DNA from: an uncultured Sulfolobales archaeon
GTDB taxonomy: Archaea > Thermoproteota > Thermoprotei_A > Sulfolobales > NBVN01
Direction: 5' to 3'
DNA length: 64,000 nt
NCBI GenBank assembly: GCA_938073905.1
Contig: CALJEN010000006.1
Span: 1-64,000, forward strand
The position numbers and the translations under genes were made by a program. The notes below the pieces were generated by a model, which was given only the letters and a program-made list of their open reading frames with translations, was not told where the DNA came from and did not search any database. Each line of letters starts with the position of its first letter. The first letter of the stretch is position 1. This document shows positions 8,279 to 15,402 of this stretch, piece after piece.

Positions 8279-9238
8279 TCAGGGGTCGGCGCGCTTCAGG
8301 AGCTCCCCGACGAGCTCGTCGAGGTCTCCGTGAGCCGCGGCCACGTACTTGTCGGAGGCGCCGTAGTAGACTACGAGCTTCCCGTCCAGGACTACGTGAC
8401 CGCACGAGAAGACGACCCTCATCCCCTCGGTCTCGTACCACTCCCTCGGCTCCAGTATCGGGTACTCTAGCCTCGATAGGACGGTGGTGGGGTCCTCCCT
8501 GTCTAGGAGGGCCGCGCCGAGCCTGTAGGCCCCGTCGTAGGAGGACTTCGCGTGGTACACCATCACCCACCCCTCGCTGACCTCCACGGGGACCCCGGCT
8601 ACTCCCACCCTGTCGCTGTCCCAGGCTCCGGGCCTGGTCCTGAAGAACTCGTAGCCCCTGAGCCAGTAGCCCCTGAACTCGAGGTCCTCGACGAAGTCGA
8701 CCCACGCGTTCGGGAAGAACCTGTGGATGACCGCGTACCTGCCCCAGACCCTCCTGGGCAGGAGCGCCGCGTTCTTGTCCCAGACCCCCGGTGGCGATAC
8801 CGGGACGGGCCTAGCCCACCTGTCCCACAGGCCCTCGACGAAGTCGCGGACGTCTATGCTAGTCATGGCCACCCTGACGTAGTCGTAGGCGTCGCTGACG
8901 GCGGTGTAGAGCATGTAGAGCCTGCCGTCGAGGACGGTGACCCTGGGGTCCTCGCAGCCGACCGGGCCTATCCCCCCTACGATCCTCCTCTCGAACACCT
9001 CCCTTGGTCTGTAGACGGGCTCCTCGGCGACCCGCTCCACCGAGAACCCGTCGGGAGAGACCGCGAGCCCCACGGTCGACTCGAGCTCGTAGGACTGGGC
9101 CCTGAACAGTATGTAGACGGTTCCGCCGAGGACTACCGCTGCGGGGTTGAAGACCGCGAACTCCATGAACCTCCTCGAGGGGTCCGGCCTCAGTATCGGG
9201 TTGCCCCCGTACCTGGTGAGCCTGAACACCCTAGCCAC
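8279..9238 (-). CDS. GH130-family glycoside phosphorylase/hydrolase (copy 1)
   Basis: 319 residues. GH130 enzymes are five-bladed beta-propellers that phosphorolyse or hydrolyse beta-mannosides. Visible family motifs are YGGNPILRPD (N-terminus), FNPAAVV, the GCEDPRVTVLDGRLYMLYTA segment carrying the proposed catalytic aspartate, DKNAALLPRR, YHAKSS and the C-terminal LLDREDP...PILEPREWYE with VVYYGASDKY. No signal peptide, so it acts in the cytoplasm. It is the last gene of a three-gene operon and overlaps the start of the previous GH130 gene by 8 bp. Substrate and whether it is a phosphorylase are not decided by the sequence. Confidence 0.88.
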   Translation of the reverse strand: MARVFRLTRYGGNPILRPDPSRRFMEFAVFNPAAVVLGGTVYILFRAQSYELESTVGLAVSPDGFSVERVAEEPVYRPREVFERRIVGGIGPVGCEDPRVTVLDGRLYMLYTAVSDAYDYVRVAMTSIDVRDFVEGLWDRWARPVPVSPPGVWDKNAALLPRRVWGRYAVIHRFFPNAWVDFVEDLEFRGYWLRGYEFFRTRPGAWDSDRVGVAGVPVEVSEGWVMVYHAKSSYDGAYRLGAALLDREDPTTVLSRLEYPILEPREWYETEGMRVVFSCGHVVLDGKLVVYYGASDKYVAAAHGDLDELVGELLKRADP

Positions 9239-10208
9239 CCCTCAGCACGTATCTCACGAGGGCCTCCTCCTCCGCTTCGGCTACCGCTACGTGCCTGTCC
9301 GCTGCTCCGTAGTAGAGAAGAATCCTGCCGTCCCCCGTCCTGAGGGCCCCGGTCGGGAAGGCTATCCCCCTGAGGGGCTCCGAGAACGTCAGCTCGTACT
9401 CCACGGTCGGCGACAGGATGGGTCTCCTCGATACCCCGACGACCCTCGAGGGGTCGCTCTTGTCGAGCAGCACCGCCTTGACCCTGAACTCCCGGAAGTG
9501 TCCGTCCTCGTAGACTATGTCGGGGACGAAGAGGAGCCAGTACTCGTCGAGCTCTACGGGGGGAGTGCCTATCTCGACGAAGGGTCTCTCCGGAGTCCCC
9601 TCGAGCAGGACTCTCGACTCCGCCAGCGCCGACCTCCAGAACTCGGAGTCCAGGAGGTCCTCCACCCGGTCGAACTCCACCAGGACCACCCTCGACGGCG
9701 GCAGGTCCGGGTTCAGGGTGAGGGCCAGCAGGTACCTGCCGTCGTACCTTCTCGGAAAGACGAAGCCGGCCTTGGAGTTGTACGGGCATACGGGCCCGAC
9801 CTTGCTCACCCTGCTGAAGTCCTCGGTCAGGGCCAGGGCCAGGCGGACGGTCTCGGGTCTCGGGGGGACAGAGGAGACCGCTGTGTACGTCACGAAGTAG
9901 GTGCCGCCGACCAGCGTCACCCTGGGGTCCTCGGTAGCGTAGGACTCCCAGGGGTACTCGGGGCCGAAGAGCATGCGGCGGGAGCCGAACCCGTAGCCGT
10001 CCGCCGACTCCGCGTAGAATACCGTCGAGATCCTCAGGCTCTCGTAGGGCGACCTGGGGATGGGCCTGGAGAGGGCCCTGTAGAGCAGGACTACCTTGCC
10101 GGAGAAGGAGACGGCGGAGGGGTTGAAGACGGCCTCGGCCTCTAGCCAGCAGCGCGGGTCGGGAAGGAGCACTGGATTGCCCGAGAACCTCCTGAGCAAC
10201 AACTCCAA
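9231..10208 (-). CDS. GH130-family glycoside phosphorylase/hydrolase (copy 2)
   Basis: 325 residues, the most divergent of the three neighbours. Motifs: FSGNPVLLPDPRCW, FNPSAVS, ATEDPRVTLVGGTYFVTYTA, a PRRYDGRYL segment in place of the usual DKN-LLPRR, and LLDKSDPSRVVG...PILSPTVEYE with LLYYGAADRHVAVAE. The altered centre of the active site suggests a different specificity from copies 1 and 3. A TATA-like GCTTTTAAG sits at about 10231-10239, about 27 bp before the start, so it can be transcribed on its own as a leaderless mRNA besides read-through from copy 3. No signal peptide. Confidence 0.86.
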   Translation of the reverse strand: MELLLRRFSGNPVLLPDPRCWLEAEAVFNPSAVSFSGKVVLLYRALSRPIPRSPYESLRISTVFYAESADGYGFGSRRMLFGPEYPWESYATEDPRVTLVGGTYFVTYTAVSSVPPRPETVRLALALTEDFSRVSKVGPVCPYNSKAGFVFPRRYDGRYLLALTLNPDLPPSRVVLVEFDRVEDLLDSEFWRSALAESRVLLEGTPERPFVEIGTPPVELDEYWLLFVPDIVYEDGHFREFRVKAVLLDKSDPSRVVGVSRRPILSPTVEYELTFSEPLRGIAFPTGALRTGDGRILLYYGAADRHVAVAEAEEEALVRYVLRGG

Positions 10209-10237
10209 GCCCGGCAGACTCTAGACCCGGTGCGCTT

Positions 10238-11347
10238 TTAAGGGGACGCCCCCTTGCTCTCGAGCTCCGAGAGCGCGGAGTCGGCGATCCCCTCTATCTC
10301 CTCCAGAGAGACCTCGCCCAGAGCCACGAAGTAGTCCGAGGCTCCGTAGTACACGAGGAGGCTGTCCCCCACGACCGCGGAGCCCGTGGGATACATGACG
10401 TACGGCTTGCCCTCCGGGTAGACTTCGTACCAGCGCTCGGGCTCGGCCAGGGGAGCGTCCGGCCTGTAGAGGACCCTTGCCGGGTCCTCCGAGTCAAGGA
10501 GCATTATCCCCAGCTTGTACCTGTACCCGTCGGATGCCGCGAAGTCCGACGGCCTGAGGCCCTCCGAGAGGTAGTAGTTGTCCCAGCCGGTCACCCCGTA
10601 GTACACGAGGGCCCACGCTCTCCCGAGCTCGACGACCGAGCCCGCTCCTATCTTCCTGCTGTCCCAGTGCCTGGGCCTCGTCTTTATGGCCGGACTGCCC
10701 CACAGATACCTCCCGCGCTCGAACTCCTCGAGGTCCCAGACCGCGTCCACCCATATGTGCGGGAATATCCTGTGGAGGAAGACCCACCTCCCCCCTACTC
10801 TCCTCGGCAGCATGACGATGCTCTTGTCGGTCACGGACGGGTGAGTGATGAGGACCGGTCTGCTCCACCTCTCCCAGCGCTGCTCGAGGAAGTCCGCCAG
10901 CCTTATCCAGCTCATAGCTCCCCTCGGGGGGTCGACCCCGTTGTACGCCACGTACGTTAGGTAGAGAGTATCGCCGACCAGGGCGACCCTGGGGTCCTCG
11001 ACCCCGAAGCAGCTCCCCCCGGAGTGAGCCCTGGCGCACCTCTCGGGGTCCGCGAAGCTCTCCAGGGGCTCCAGGCCCTGCCCGCTCACGGACGGGTGGA
11101 CCTCGAAGGGCTCCCGCGGGACGTAGACGGGGCCGTCCGACCTCTCCGAGACCTCGCGCCCGCCGCCCAGCACCGCGAGCCCGAGGGTCGACACGCAGTT
11201 CCTCGAGACCTGCCTGTACAGGAGGTAGACCCTATCGCCGATAGCGAAGGCTGCCGGGTTGAACGTGCCGCCAGCTTCCCAGAAGCTCCCCGACCGCGGG
11301 CTTACCAGGGGGTTGTTCCCCCACCTCCTGAACCTCGGCGACCTCAC
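10238..11347 (-). CDS. GH130-family glycoside phosphorylase/hydrolase (copy 3)
   Basis: 369 residues from a GTG start, first gene of the three-gene GH130 operon. Motifs: GNNPLVSPRSG, FNPAAFAIGDRVYLLYR, GVEDPRVALVGDTLYLTYVA with the proposed catalytic aspartate, DKSIVMLPRRVGGRWVFLHR, YYGVTG, and MLLDSEDPARVLYRP...PLAEPERWYE with LLVYYGASDYFVALGE. It has about 40 more residues than copy 1, including an insert with two cysteines (ERCARAHSGGSCFG, about residues 107-120). A TATA-like CTTTAATAGG lies at about 11380-11390. Cytoplasmic by lack of signal peptide; probable role in processing oligo-mannosides or related glycans. Confidence 0.87.
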   Translation of the reverse strand: MRSPRFRRWGNNPLVSPRSGSFWEAGGTFNPAAFAIGDRVYLLYRQVSRNCVSTLGLAVLGGGREVSERSDGPVYVPREPFEVHPSVSGQGLEPLESFADPERCARAHSGGSCFGVEDPRVALVGDTLYLTYVAYNGVDPPRGAMSWIRLADFLEQRWERWSRPVLITHPSVTDKSIVMLPRRVGGRWVFLHRIFPHIWVDAVWDLEEFERGRYLWGSPAIKTRPRHWDSRKIGAGSVVELGRAWALVYYGVTGWDNYYLSEGLRPSDFAASDGYRYKLGIMLLDSEDPARVLYRPDAPLAEPERWYEVYPEGKPYVMYPTGSAVVGDSLLVYYGASDYFVALGEVSLEEIEGIADSALSELESKGASP

Positions 11348-11455
11348 CCTGCGTCCTGAGAGCTCTACCTCCCAGGCGTCCTATTAAAGGAGATTGGTTG
11401 GATCGGCGAACGAACGTCCGTCCGCGCAAGCGCCGTGTCCCGCGGCGATAGTTCC

Positions 11456-11477
11456 GTAATACCCTGATTGGTATTAC
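11456..11477. promoter_or_regulatory. Perfect inverted repeat, candidate operator
   Basis: GTAATACC (11456-11463) and GGTATTAC (11470-11477) are perfect 8-bp arms separated by six bases. A third related half-site GGTTATTAC lies at about 11485-11493. The sequence is AT-rich against a GC-rich background and lies in the divergent gap between the GH130 operon and the 92-residue protein gene, as expected for a dimeric regulator binding site. Confidence 0.6.
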
Positions 11478-11529
11478 TGTCGCACCGGTTATTACAGCCA
11501 TAGCTACAAAGAGCGCGGCGAAGAGGTGG

Positions 11530-11808
11530 TTGTCGGAAGCCGAGCTGCGGTGGATCGACGAGCGCGTGAGGCAGATCCTTAGGAGGGTCTCCGAACTGGA
11601 GGAGAAGTACTCGGTCAGGGGCTTCAGGCTGCTGGGAGACCCCGTCACCGCTAGAACCCTCGCGAGCGGATCCGAGGAGGCTAGGAGGGACATCAAGCTG
11701 CTGAGGGATCTCTACGTAGAGTTGATTAGACTGAGGGAGTTGAGATCCTCGTACCCGGGGAGCACCGGGGCCGCTGAGAGACCGAGGGGGCACTCCATCC
11801 CCACCTAG
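11530..11808 (+). CDS. Small, helical protein of unknown function
   Basis: 92 residues from a TTG start preceded by GAGGTGG (Shine-Dalgarno-like). Two charged amphipathic helices are apparent (about 3-28 and 48-72: LRWIDERVRQILRRVSELEEKY and EARRDIKLLRDLYVELIRLRELR), which could pair as a coiled-coil hairpin. No hydrophobic segment or cysteines. Codon use matches neighbours. It may be a small cytoplasmic adaptor or DNA-binding dimer; the perfect inverted repeat just upstream (11456-11477) would be a plausible self-regulated site, but this is inference. Confidence 0.62.
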   Translation: MSEAELRWIDERVRQILRRVSELEEKYSVRGFRLLGDPVTARTLASGSEEARRDIKLLRDLYVELIRLRELRSSYPGSTGAAERPRGHSIPT

Positions 11809-11832
11809 ACCCCGGCGAACCTCCTAGCTTCT

Positions 11833-13560
11833 CTACTGCGAGCCGGCTAGGTACCTCTCGAACTGCTCCGCGTACTTGTACCCGCTGTCCGGGAAGACGA
11901 GCACGTAGACCCCCTTCTCCTCGGCCACCCTCTCGAAGCCGCGGACCACGGCGCCCGCGCTCAGCCCTATCAGGAGGCCCTCGCTCCTCGCTACCCTCAC
12001 CGCGGCCTCCACGGCCTCGTGCTGCCTAACGTCGACCACCTCGTCGAAGTCTGCCCAGTGTACCCACTTCATCCCGCTCTCGATCCTCCTGATCCCCGGG
12101 ATCACCTCGCCCGGCGCCGGCTGAACCCCGACGATTCTGACGCTGCTCCCGTACTTGGTCTTGAAGTACACGGATATGGCGCTCATGTGGCCGGACGTCC
12201 CCAGCCCACCGACTACGCACGTGGGCCTCAGGTTGAGGCTGGCAAGCTGTCGGTCTATCTCCCTCGCTGTGTACTTGAGGTGGACCTTGAAGTTGGCGTC
12301 GTTCTCGAACTGGTTCAGATGGGCGGCCCCGTCAGCCCTCGCCTCCGAGTCCACCCGGCCTATCGCCTCGACCGTCAGGCTCGTGGGCACCCTAACGACC
12401 TCGGCTCCGAGGACCTTCAGGTACACGTCGGTCACTCTCTGTATGGTCATCGGGATGTAGAGCCTCGCCCTCAACCCCAGGACGTTCGCTATCGAGGCCA
12501 GGGCTATGCCCGTGTTCGTCGAGGTGGCCTCGTAGAGGACTCGCCCGAGGCTCCCAGCCTCCGCGGCCTCCTTGATCATGGACCAGGCTATCCTGTCCTT
12601 GACGCTGTTGCTGAACGGGTTGTAGCACTCGAGCTTCGCCCAGACGCTCCTGCTCTCCGTCGAGAAGGAGCTCAGCTTCACGAGCGGGGTGGGCCATCCC
12701 TCGTAGAGGAGCTCCAGAGTGCTGTTGTAGACTCTCAGAGCCTTCCTGGTTAGCCTCTCCCTCTTGAGCAGCCTCCTCAGCGGAAGGGGCTCGCTCAGCC
12801 CGACCCGCTCGGCTAGGAGCGCGAAGCTCCTGGGCGGGAGCTTCTCCCTCCCGAGACCGGCCCTCAGGATATCCCCCTTCGTCACGCCCTCCGAGGTCCT
12901 CACCTCCACCCTGTCTACGTCTATCATGAGCGCCGGAGCCTTCCCGACCGAGAGCAGGTCCAGCGCTTGGTACGCCTCGTAGCCGTCTAGCAGGACCCGC
13001 GTCTTCCTGTCTACGATCAGGGGCACGTCGACCGCTCCTGCCCTGAGGAACCTCGCGTACACCGGTAGCGCGTCCCTCAGGTCCACCCGCATGGCCGTCC
13101 TGATCCTCTCCAGCGGTACGAGCTCTAGCTCTCCCCTCAAGACCTCGAGCGGTACGTCAACCCTTTTCTCTATGGAGAATATGTGCTCTGGAGAGCCACT
13201 CCTCCTCACCATATGCCGGGACGTCTTCGGGGGGAAGAGTTTCCCCGTCAGAGCAGCCTCGACTACCTCCCGCTTCGTCAGGTTGATGCCGTCCCTCCAC
13301 GTGTGGACCTCGATGTCCGGAGACTCGTAGTCCACGTAGACTACGGGTATCCTCCTGCACCCGAGTCTCGCGAGGGCGTTGCGGCGGTGTTCTCCGTCGA
13401 GAACGGTGTTCGTCCTCCTGTCGACCGCTATCGCGTACTTCAGGACTCCGTCGGCGGCTATCTGCCGCGTCAGCTCTTCCAGGTGTTCCGGGTCGACCTC
13501 CTCGTGGGGGCGTAGCCTGTCCAGCTCGACGAGGTAGACCTCGTTAAGGCTATCGAGCAT
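11833..13560 (-). CDS. SerK-like (ParB-fold) serine kinase fused to cysteine synthase
   Basis: 575 residues with three parts. Residues about 1-125 match free-serine kinase SerK of the ParB superfamily: DGEHRRNAL and the later FPPKTSRHMV are its hallmark motifs. Residues about 135-265 look like a second, degenerate copy (LLDGYEAYQAL; LPPRSFALL). Residues about 285-575 are a fold type II PLP enzyme of the cysteine synthase family, with the PLP lysine in SNSVKDRIAW, TSTNTGIALAS for the substrate carboxylate and GGLGTSGHMSA for the PLP phosphate. SerK makes O-phosphoserine and archaeal O-phosphoserine sulfhydrylase turns it to cysteine, so one polypeptide may do both steps. ATG start; TATA-like CTTTTATACC at about 13592-13601. 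Confidence 0.87.
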   Translation of the reverse strand: MLDSLNEVYLVELDRLRPHEEVDPEHLEELTRQIAADGVLKYAIAVDRRTNTVLDGEHRRNALARLGCRRIPVVYVDYESPDIEVHTWRDGINLTKREVVEAALTGKLFPPKTSRHMVRRSGSPEHIFSIEKRVDVPLEVLRGELELVPLERIRTAMRVDLRDALPVYARFLRAGAVDVPLIVDRKTRVLLDGYEAYQALDLLSVGKAPALMIDVDRVEVRTSEGVTKGDILRAGLGREKLPPRSFALLAERVGLSEPLPLRRLLKRERLTRKALRVYNSTLELLYEGWPTPLVKLSSFSTESRSVWAKLECYNPFSNSVKDRIAWSMIKEAAEAGSLGRVLYEATSTNTGIALASIANVLGLRARLYIPMTIQRVTDVYLKVLGAEVVRVPTSLTVEAIGRVDSEARADGAAHLNQFENDANFKVHLKYTAREIDRQLASLNLRPTCVVGGLGTSGHMSAISVYFKTKYGSSVRIVGVQPAPGEVIPGIRRIESGMKWVHWADFDEVVDVRQHEAVEAAVRVARSEGLLIGLSAGAVVRGFERVAEEKGVYVLVFPDSGYKYAEQFERYLAGSQ

Positions 13561-13567
13561 TTTCGCT

Positions 13568-13602
13568 CCGTTAAAATTAACCCCGTTAAAGGTATAAAAG
13601 CT
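13568..13602 (-). promoter_or_regulatory. Promoter of the SerK-cysteine synthase gene with repeat elements
   Basis: On the minus strand a strong TATA-like CTTTTATACC (13592-13601) precedes the ATG at 13560 by about 32 bp. Between them the plus strand holds CCGTTAAA twice (13568-13575 and 13583-13590), 15 bp apart, and GTTAA/TTAAC arms around AA (13570-13581). The repeats cover the transcription start region and could be a repressor site. Confidence 0.5.
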
Positions 13603-13720
13603 TGTCCCAAGGGGTAGGAAGGGGCTGTCCGAGCCGGGGATCGGGTGGAGAGGGCCCAGTGCCGCGCGGGGGCGATGGTCTCGTGCTTAAAAGCTTGGCC
13701 GAGCCTCAATCAACACCTCG

Positions 13721-14497
13721 GTGACCCCGATGGAGCTCTGGGCCTACTGGACTCTCGGGCTAGCGGCAGCGACGCTCGCGGGAGCCCAGCTCGTCAGGAG
13801 GCACAGGGACACCTACGGCTATCCGGCGCTCGTCGGGATCTACGTGGCCTTCATCCTGGTCTCGAACCTCCTGGCCGGCAGGCTCGTCTACTACGAGATC
13901 TTCGGGGTGGAGGTCGTAACGGCCGGCGCCACCCTGGTGTTCCCCTTCGTCGCGCAGGTCGTCGACATGGTCAACGAGGTCTACGGAAGGAGGGCCACCT
14001 ACATGGCGATCCTCGTAACGCTGGTCTGCAACGTCGTCGCGAGCGTGCTGGTCTGGCACGTCTCCTTCGAGAGGCCGGCTCTGGAGGTCATGGAGGTCCC
14101 GCCGGTCTACGAGGAGGCGTGGAGGTTCTTCATGCTCCAGGCGCCGAGGATAGTCTTCGCCTCCTACCTGGCCTTCTACGTCGCCAACACTCTCGACGCC
14201 AAGGTGTTCGCAGACCTCAAGAGGCACTTCTACGCGAGGTACAGAGAGGCCTACAGGGACGTCAGGACGATAACCCTCTTCGTGCTCGCCAGGAGCGTAG
14301 CGAGCGACCTCGTCAACATGGTCGTCGACAGCCTCATATTCTTCCCGACCGCGTACCTCTTCACGTTCCCGCTCGAGGCCCTGCCGGAAGCGATGCTCGG
14401 CGGAGCGTACGTCAAGGTGGTGGCGACGATCCTCATGCAGCCGTTCCTCATAGCCTACAGGGTGCTAATACGGGACGTGAGGAGGGTGGTCGACTGA
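13721..14497 (+). CDS. VUT/YhhQ-family queuosine precursor transporter
   Basis: 258 residues with about six membrane helices. The YhhQ (QPTR, DUF165) family imports 7-deazaguanine precursors of queuosine/archaeosine. Family features visible include an early helix with FILVSNLLAGRLV, an aspartate/glutamate-bearing loop VVDMVNEVYGRRATY, and a late SDLVNMVVDSLIFFPTAYL segment. The GTG start at 13721 lies about 30 bp after TTAAAAG (13686-13692), fitting a near-leaderless mRNA. In archaea the salvaged base would feed archaeosine in tRNA; no tgt or other pathway gene is adjacent. Confidence 0.85.
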   Translation: MTPMELWAYWTLGLAAATLAGAQLVRRHRDTYGYPALVGIYVAFILVSNLLAGRLVYYEIFGVEVVTAGATLVFPFVAQVVDMVNEVYGRRATYMAILVTLVCNVVASVLVWHVSFERPALEVMEVPPVYEEAWRFFMLQAPRIVFASYLAFYVANTLDAKVFADLKRHFYARYREAYRDVRTITLFVLARSVASDLVNMVVDSLIFFPTAYLFTFPLEALPEAMLGGAYVKVVATILMQPFLIAYRVLIRDVRRVVD

Positions 14498-14562
14498 GGG
14501 AGACTGGGGCTCCCGACCTGCTCCGCGGGGACCGCTCGGGAGAGCTCTCGCGACCTCGGCGC

Positions 14563-14590
14563 TTAAACTCTTTAACCACGTTTAAACTCT
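14563..14590 (+). promoter_or_regulatory. Two direct repeats before the DGC-protein gene
   Basis: TTAAACTCT occurs at 14563-14571 and again at 14582-14590, with a 19-bp period (about two helical turns), directly upstream of the CTTTATCT TATA-like box (about 14602-14609) of the zinc-binding protein gene. The position and spacing suit an activator or repressor site, perhaps metal-responsive. Confidence 0.45.
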
Positions 14591-14631
14591 CTCTAGAGGA
14601 GCTTTATCTGCGCACGCCCCTCTCCGGGGAG

Positions 14632-15039
14632 GTGGAGAGCGTGGAGAGGAGCTCTGCGGTGAAAATGCTGGAGCCCTGCCACAGGATCGCCGAGCACACA
14701 CCCATGATCTGGGTCTGCAGCGGTGCTTCCAGCACGGGCCGGGTAGCGCACGAGGTCGGGGTCCTGCTCACCCTCATGGGAAAGGGCAGGATGTGCTGTA
14801 CCTCGGCCATCGGTGCCGGGTCTAAGATGCACGTAGAGATAGCCCTGAAGGCTAGGAGGAACGTAGTCATAAACGGCTGCGGCAACAGGTGCGCCTCGAA
14901 GATACTGGAGAGCGCCGGAGTGCGGATAGACTGCGAGGTAGACGTGTCGAAGTACGTACGGAAGATGCCGACGCTCGACGTCCTCGAGGGCGACGTGAAG
15001 GAGGTAGCGGAGAGGGTCATCGAGGAGGCCGGACTCTGA
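14632..15039 (+). CDS. DGC-domain putative zinc-binding protein
   Basis: 135 residues from a GTG start about 25 bp downstream of a TATA-like CTTTATCT. The conserved cysteines of the DGC family (PF08859 type) can be seen: CSGASSTGRVAHEVG near the N-terminus, MCCTSAIGAGS in the middle and GCGNRCASKILESAG near residues 80-95. Members are small cytoplasmic proteins thought to bind zinc or another metal through these cysteines; their biochemical role is not established. Two direct repeats upstream suggest it is regulated. A T-run follows the stop codon. Confidence 0.78.
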   Translation: MESVERSSAVKMLEPCHRIAEHTPMIWVCSGASSTGRVAHEVGVLLTLMGKGRMCCTSAIGAGSKMHVEIALKARRNVVINGCGNRCASKILESAGVRIDCEVDVSKYVRKMPTLDVLEGDVKEVAERVIEEAGL

Positions 15040-15070
15040 GACCGGTGCCGCGAAGGGGCGCGCTCCCCGC

Positions 15071-15075
15071 TTTTT
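15071..15075 (+). terminator. T-run terminator after the DGC gene
   Basis: Five thymidines follow GCTCCCCGC, 32 bp after the DGC stop codon. Archaeal termination commonly uses such T-runs. The same element (GCTTTTTAGCC) could alternatively serve as a TATA box for the 30-residue frame at 15116. Confidence 0.4.
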
Positions 15076-15115
15076 AGCCTGACGCCGGACTCGGTCTCGA
15101 CCGGGAGAGCTGGGA

Positions 15116-15208
15116 GTGCCGGCGAGGCAGGAGCCTGTCGTCTGCGGGGCGGACGGGTTCGAGTACGAGGTCTGGTTCGCGAGGGAGGGGTTCGGCTGCA
15201 GCTCCTAA
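15116..15208 (+). CDS. Possible 30-residue cysteine-containing peptide
   Basis: A GTG-initiated frame encodes a 30-residue peptide with VVCGADGFEYEVWF and a final GFGCSS, i.e. two cysteines 17 residues apart. Composition and codon choice resemble the surrounding coding DNA and it is preceded by GGGAG. It sits between the DGC zinc-protein gene and the promoter of the next gene. It may be a genuine small metal-binding peptide or a gene remnant; sequence alone cannot decide. Confidence 0.33.
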   Translation: MPARQEPVVCGADGFEYEVWFAREGFGCSS

Positions 15209-15217
15209 ATAGTAAAC

Positions 15218-15402
15218 TTTATATACTTCTCCCCAACACTGCATGATGGCGGGATAGGCGCGCCCGGTATGTGGCGAAGCGAGTAAGCCGAATGGGCACG
15301 CTATGAGGCGCTCGATGTGGGGTGCTTCACCGTTGCCCCCGAAAGCCACCGAGGCCTCCAGGGCCGGGGTGGAACGCGTAGTCACGAAGTGTTGACTACG
15401 CG
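15218..15402 (+). promoter_or_regulatory. Promoter and structured leader with chained micro-ORFs
   Basis: A strong TATA-like TTTATATA (about 15218-15225) would start transcription near 15243, where ATGATG begins. Four micro-ORFs follow: 15243-15257 (MMAG), 15269-15286 (MWRSE), 15292-15306 (MGTL) and 15303-15395 (30 residues). The third stop overlaps the fourth start as ATGA, and the fourth stop overlaps the presumed start GTGTTGA of the beta-propeller gene. A perfect 9-bp hairpin (CGCGTAGTC 15375-15383, GACTACGCG 15394-15402) holds that start codon in its loop. This suggests translational coupling or attenuation, or alternatively a separate non-coding RNA. Confidence 0.5.

Noticed and set aside
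13645-14631. Long plus-strand open frame running into the DGC gene
   Set aside because: The part before 14632 is out of frame with, and shadows, the YhhQ-type transporter gene; it is Arg/Gly-rich without protein character.
15243-15402. tRNA, RNase P RNA or SRP RNA in the leader region
   Set aside because: No T-loop, acceptor stem or the conserved RNase P/SRP elements could be matched.
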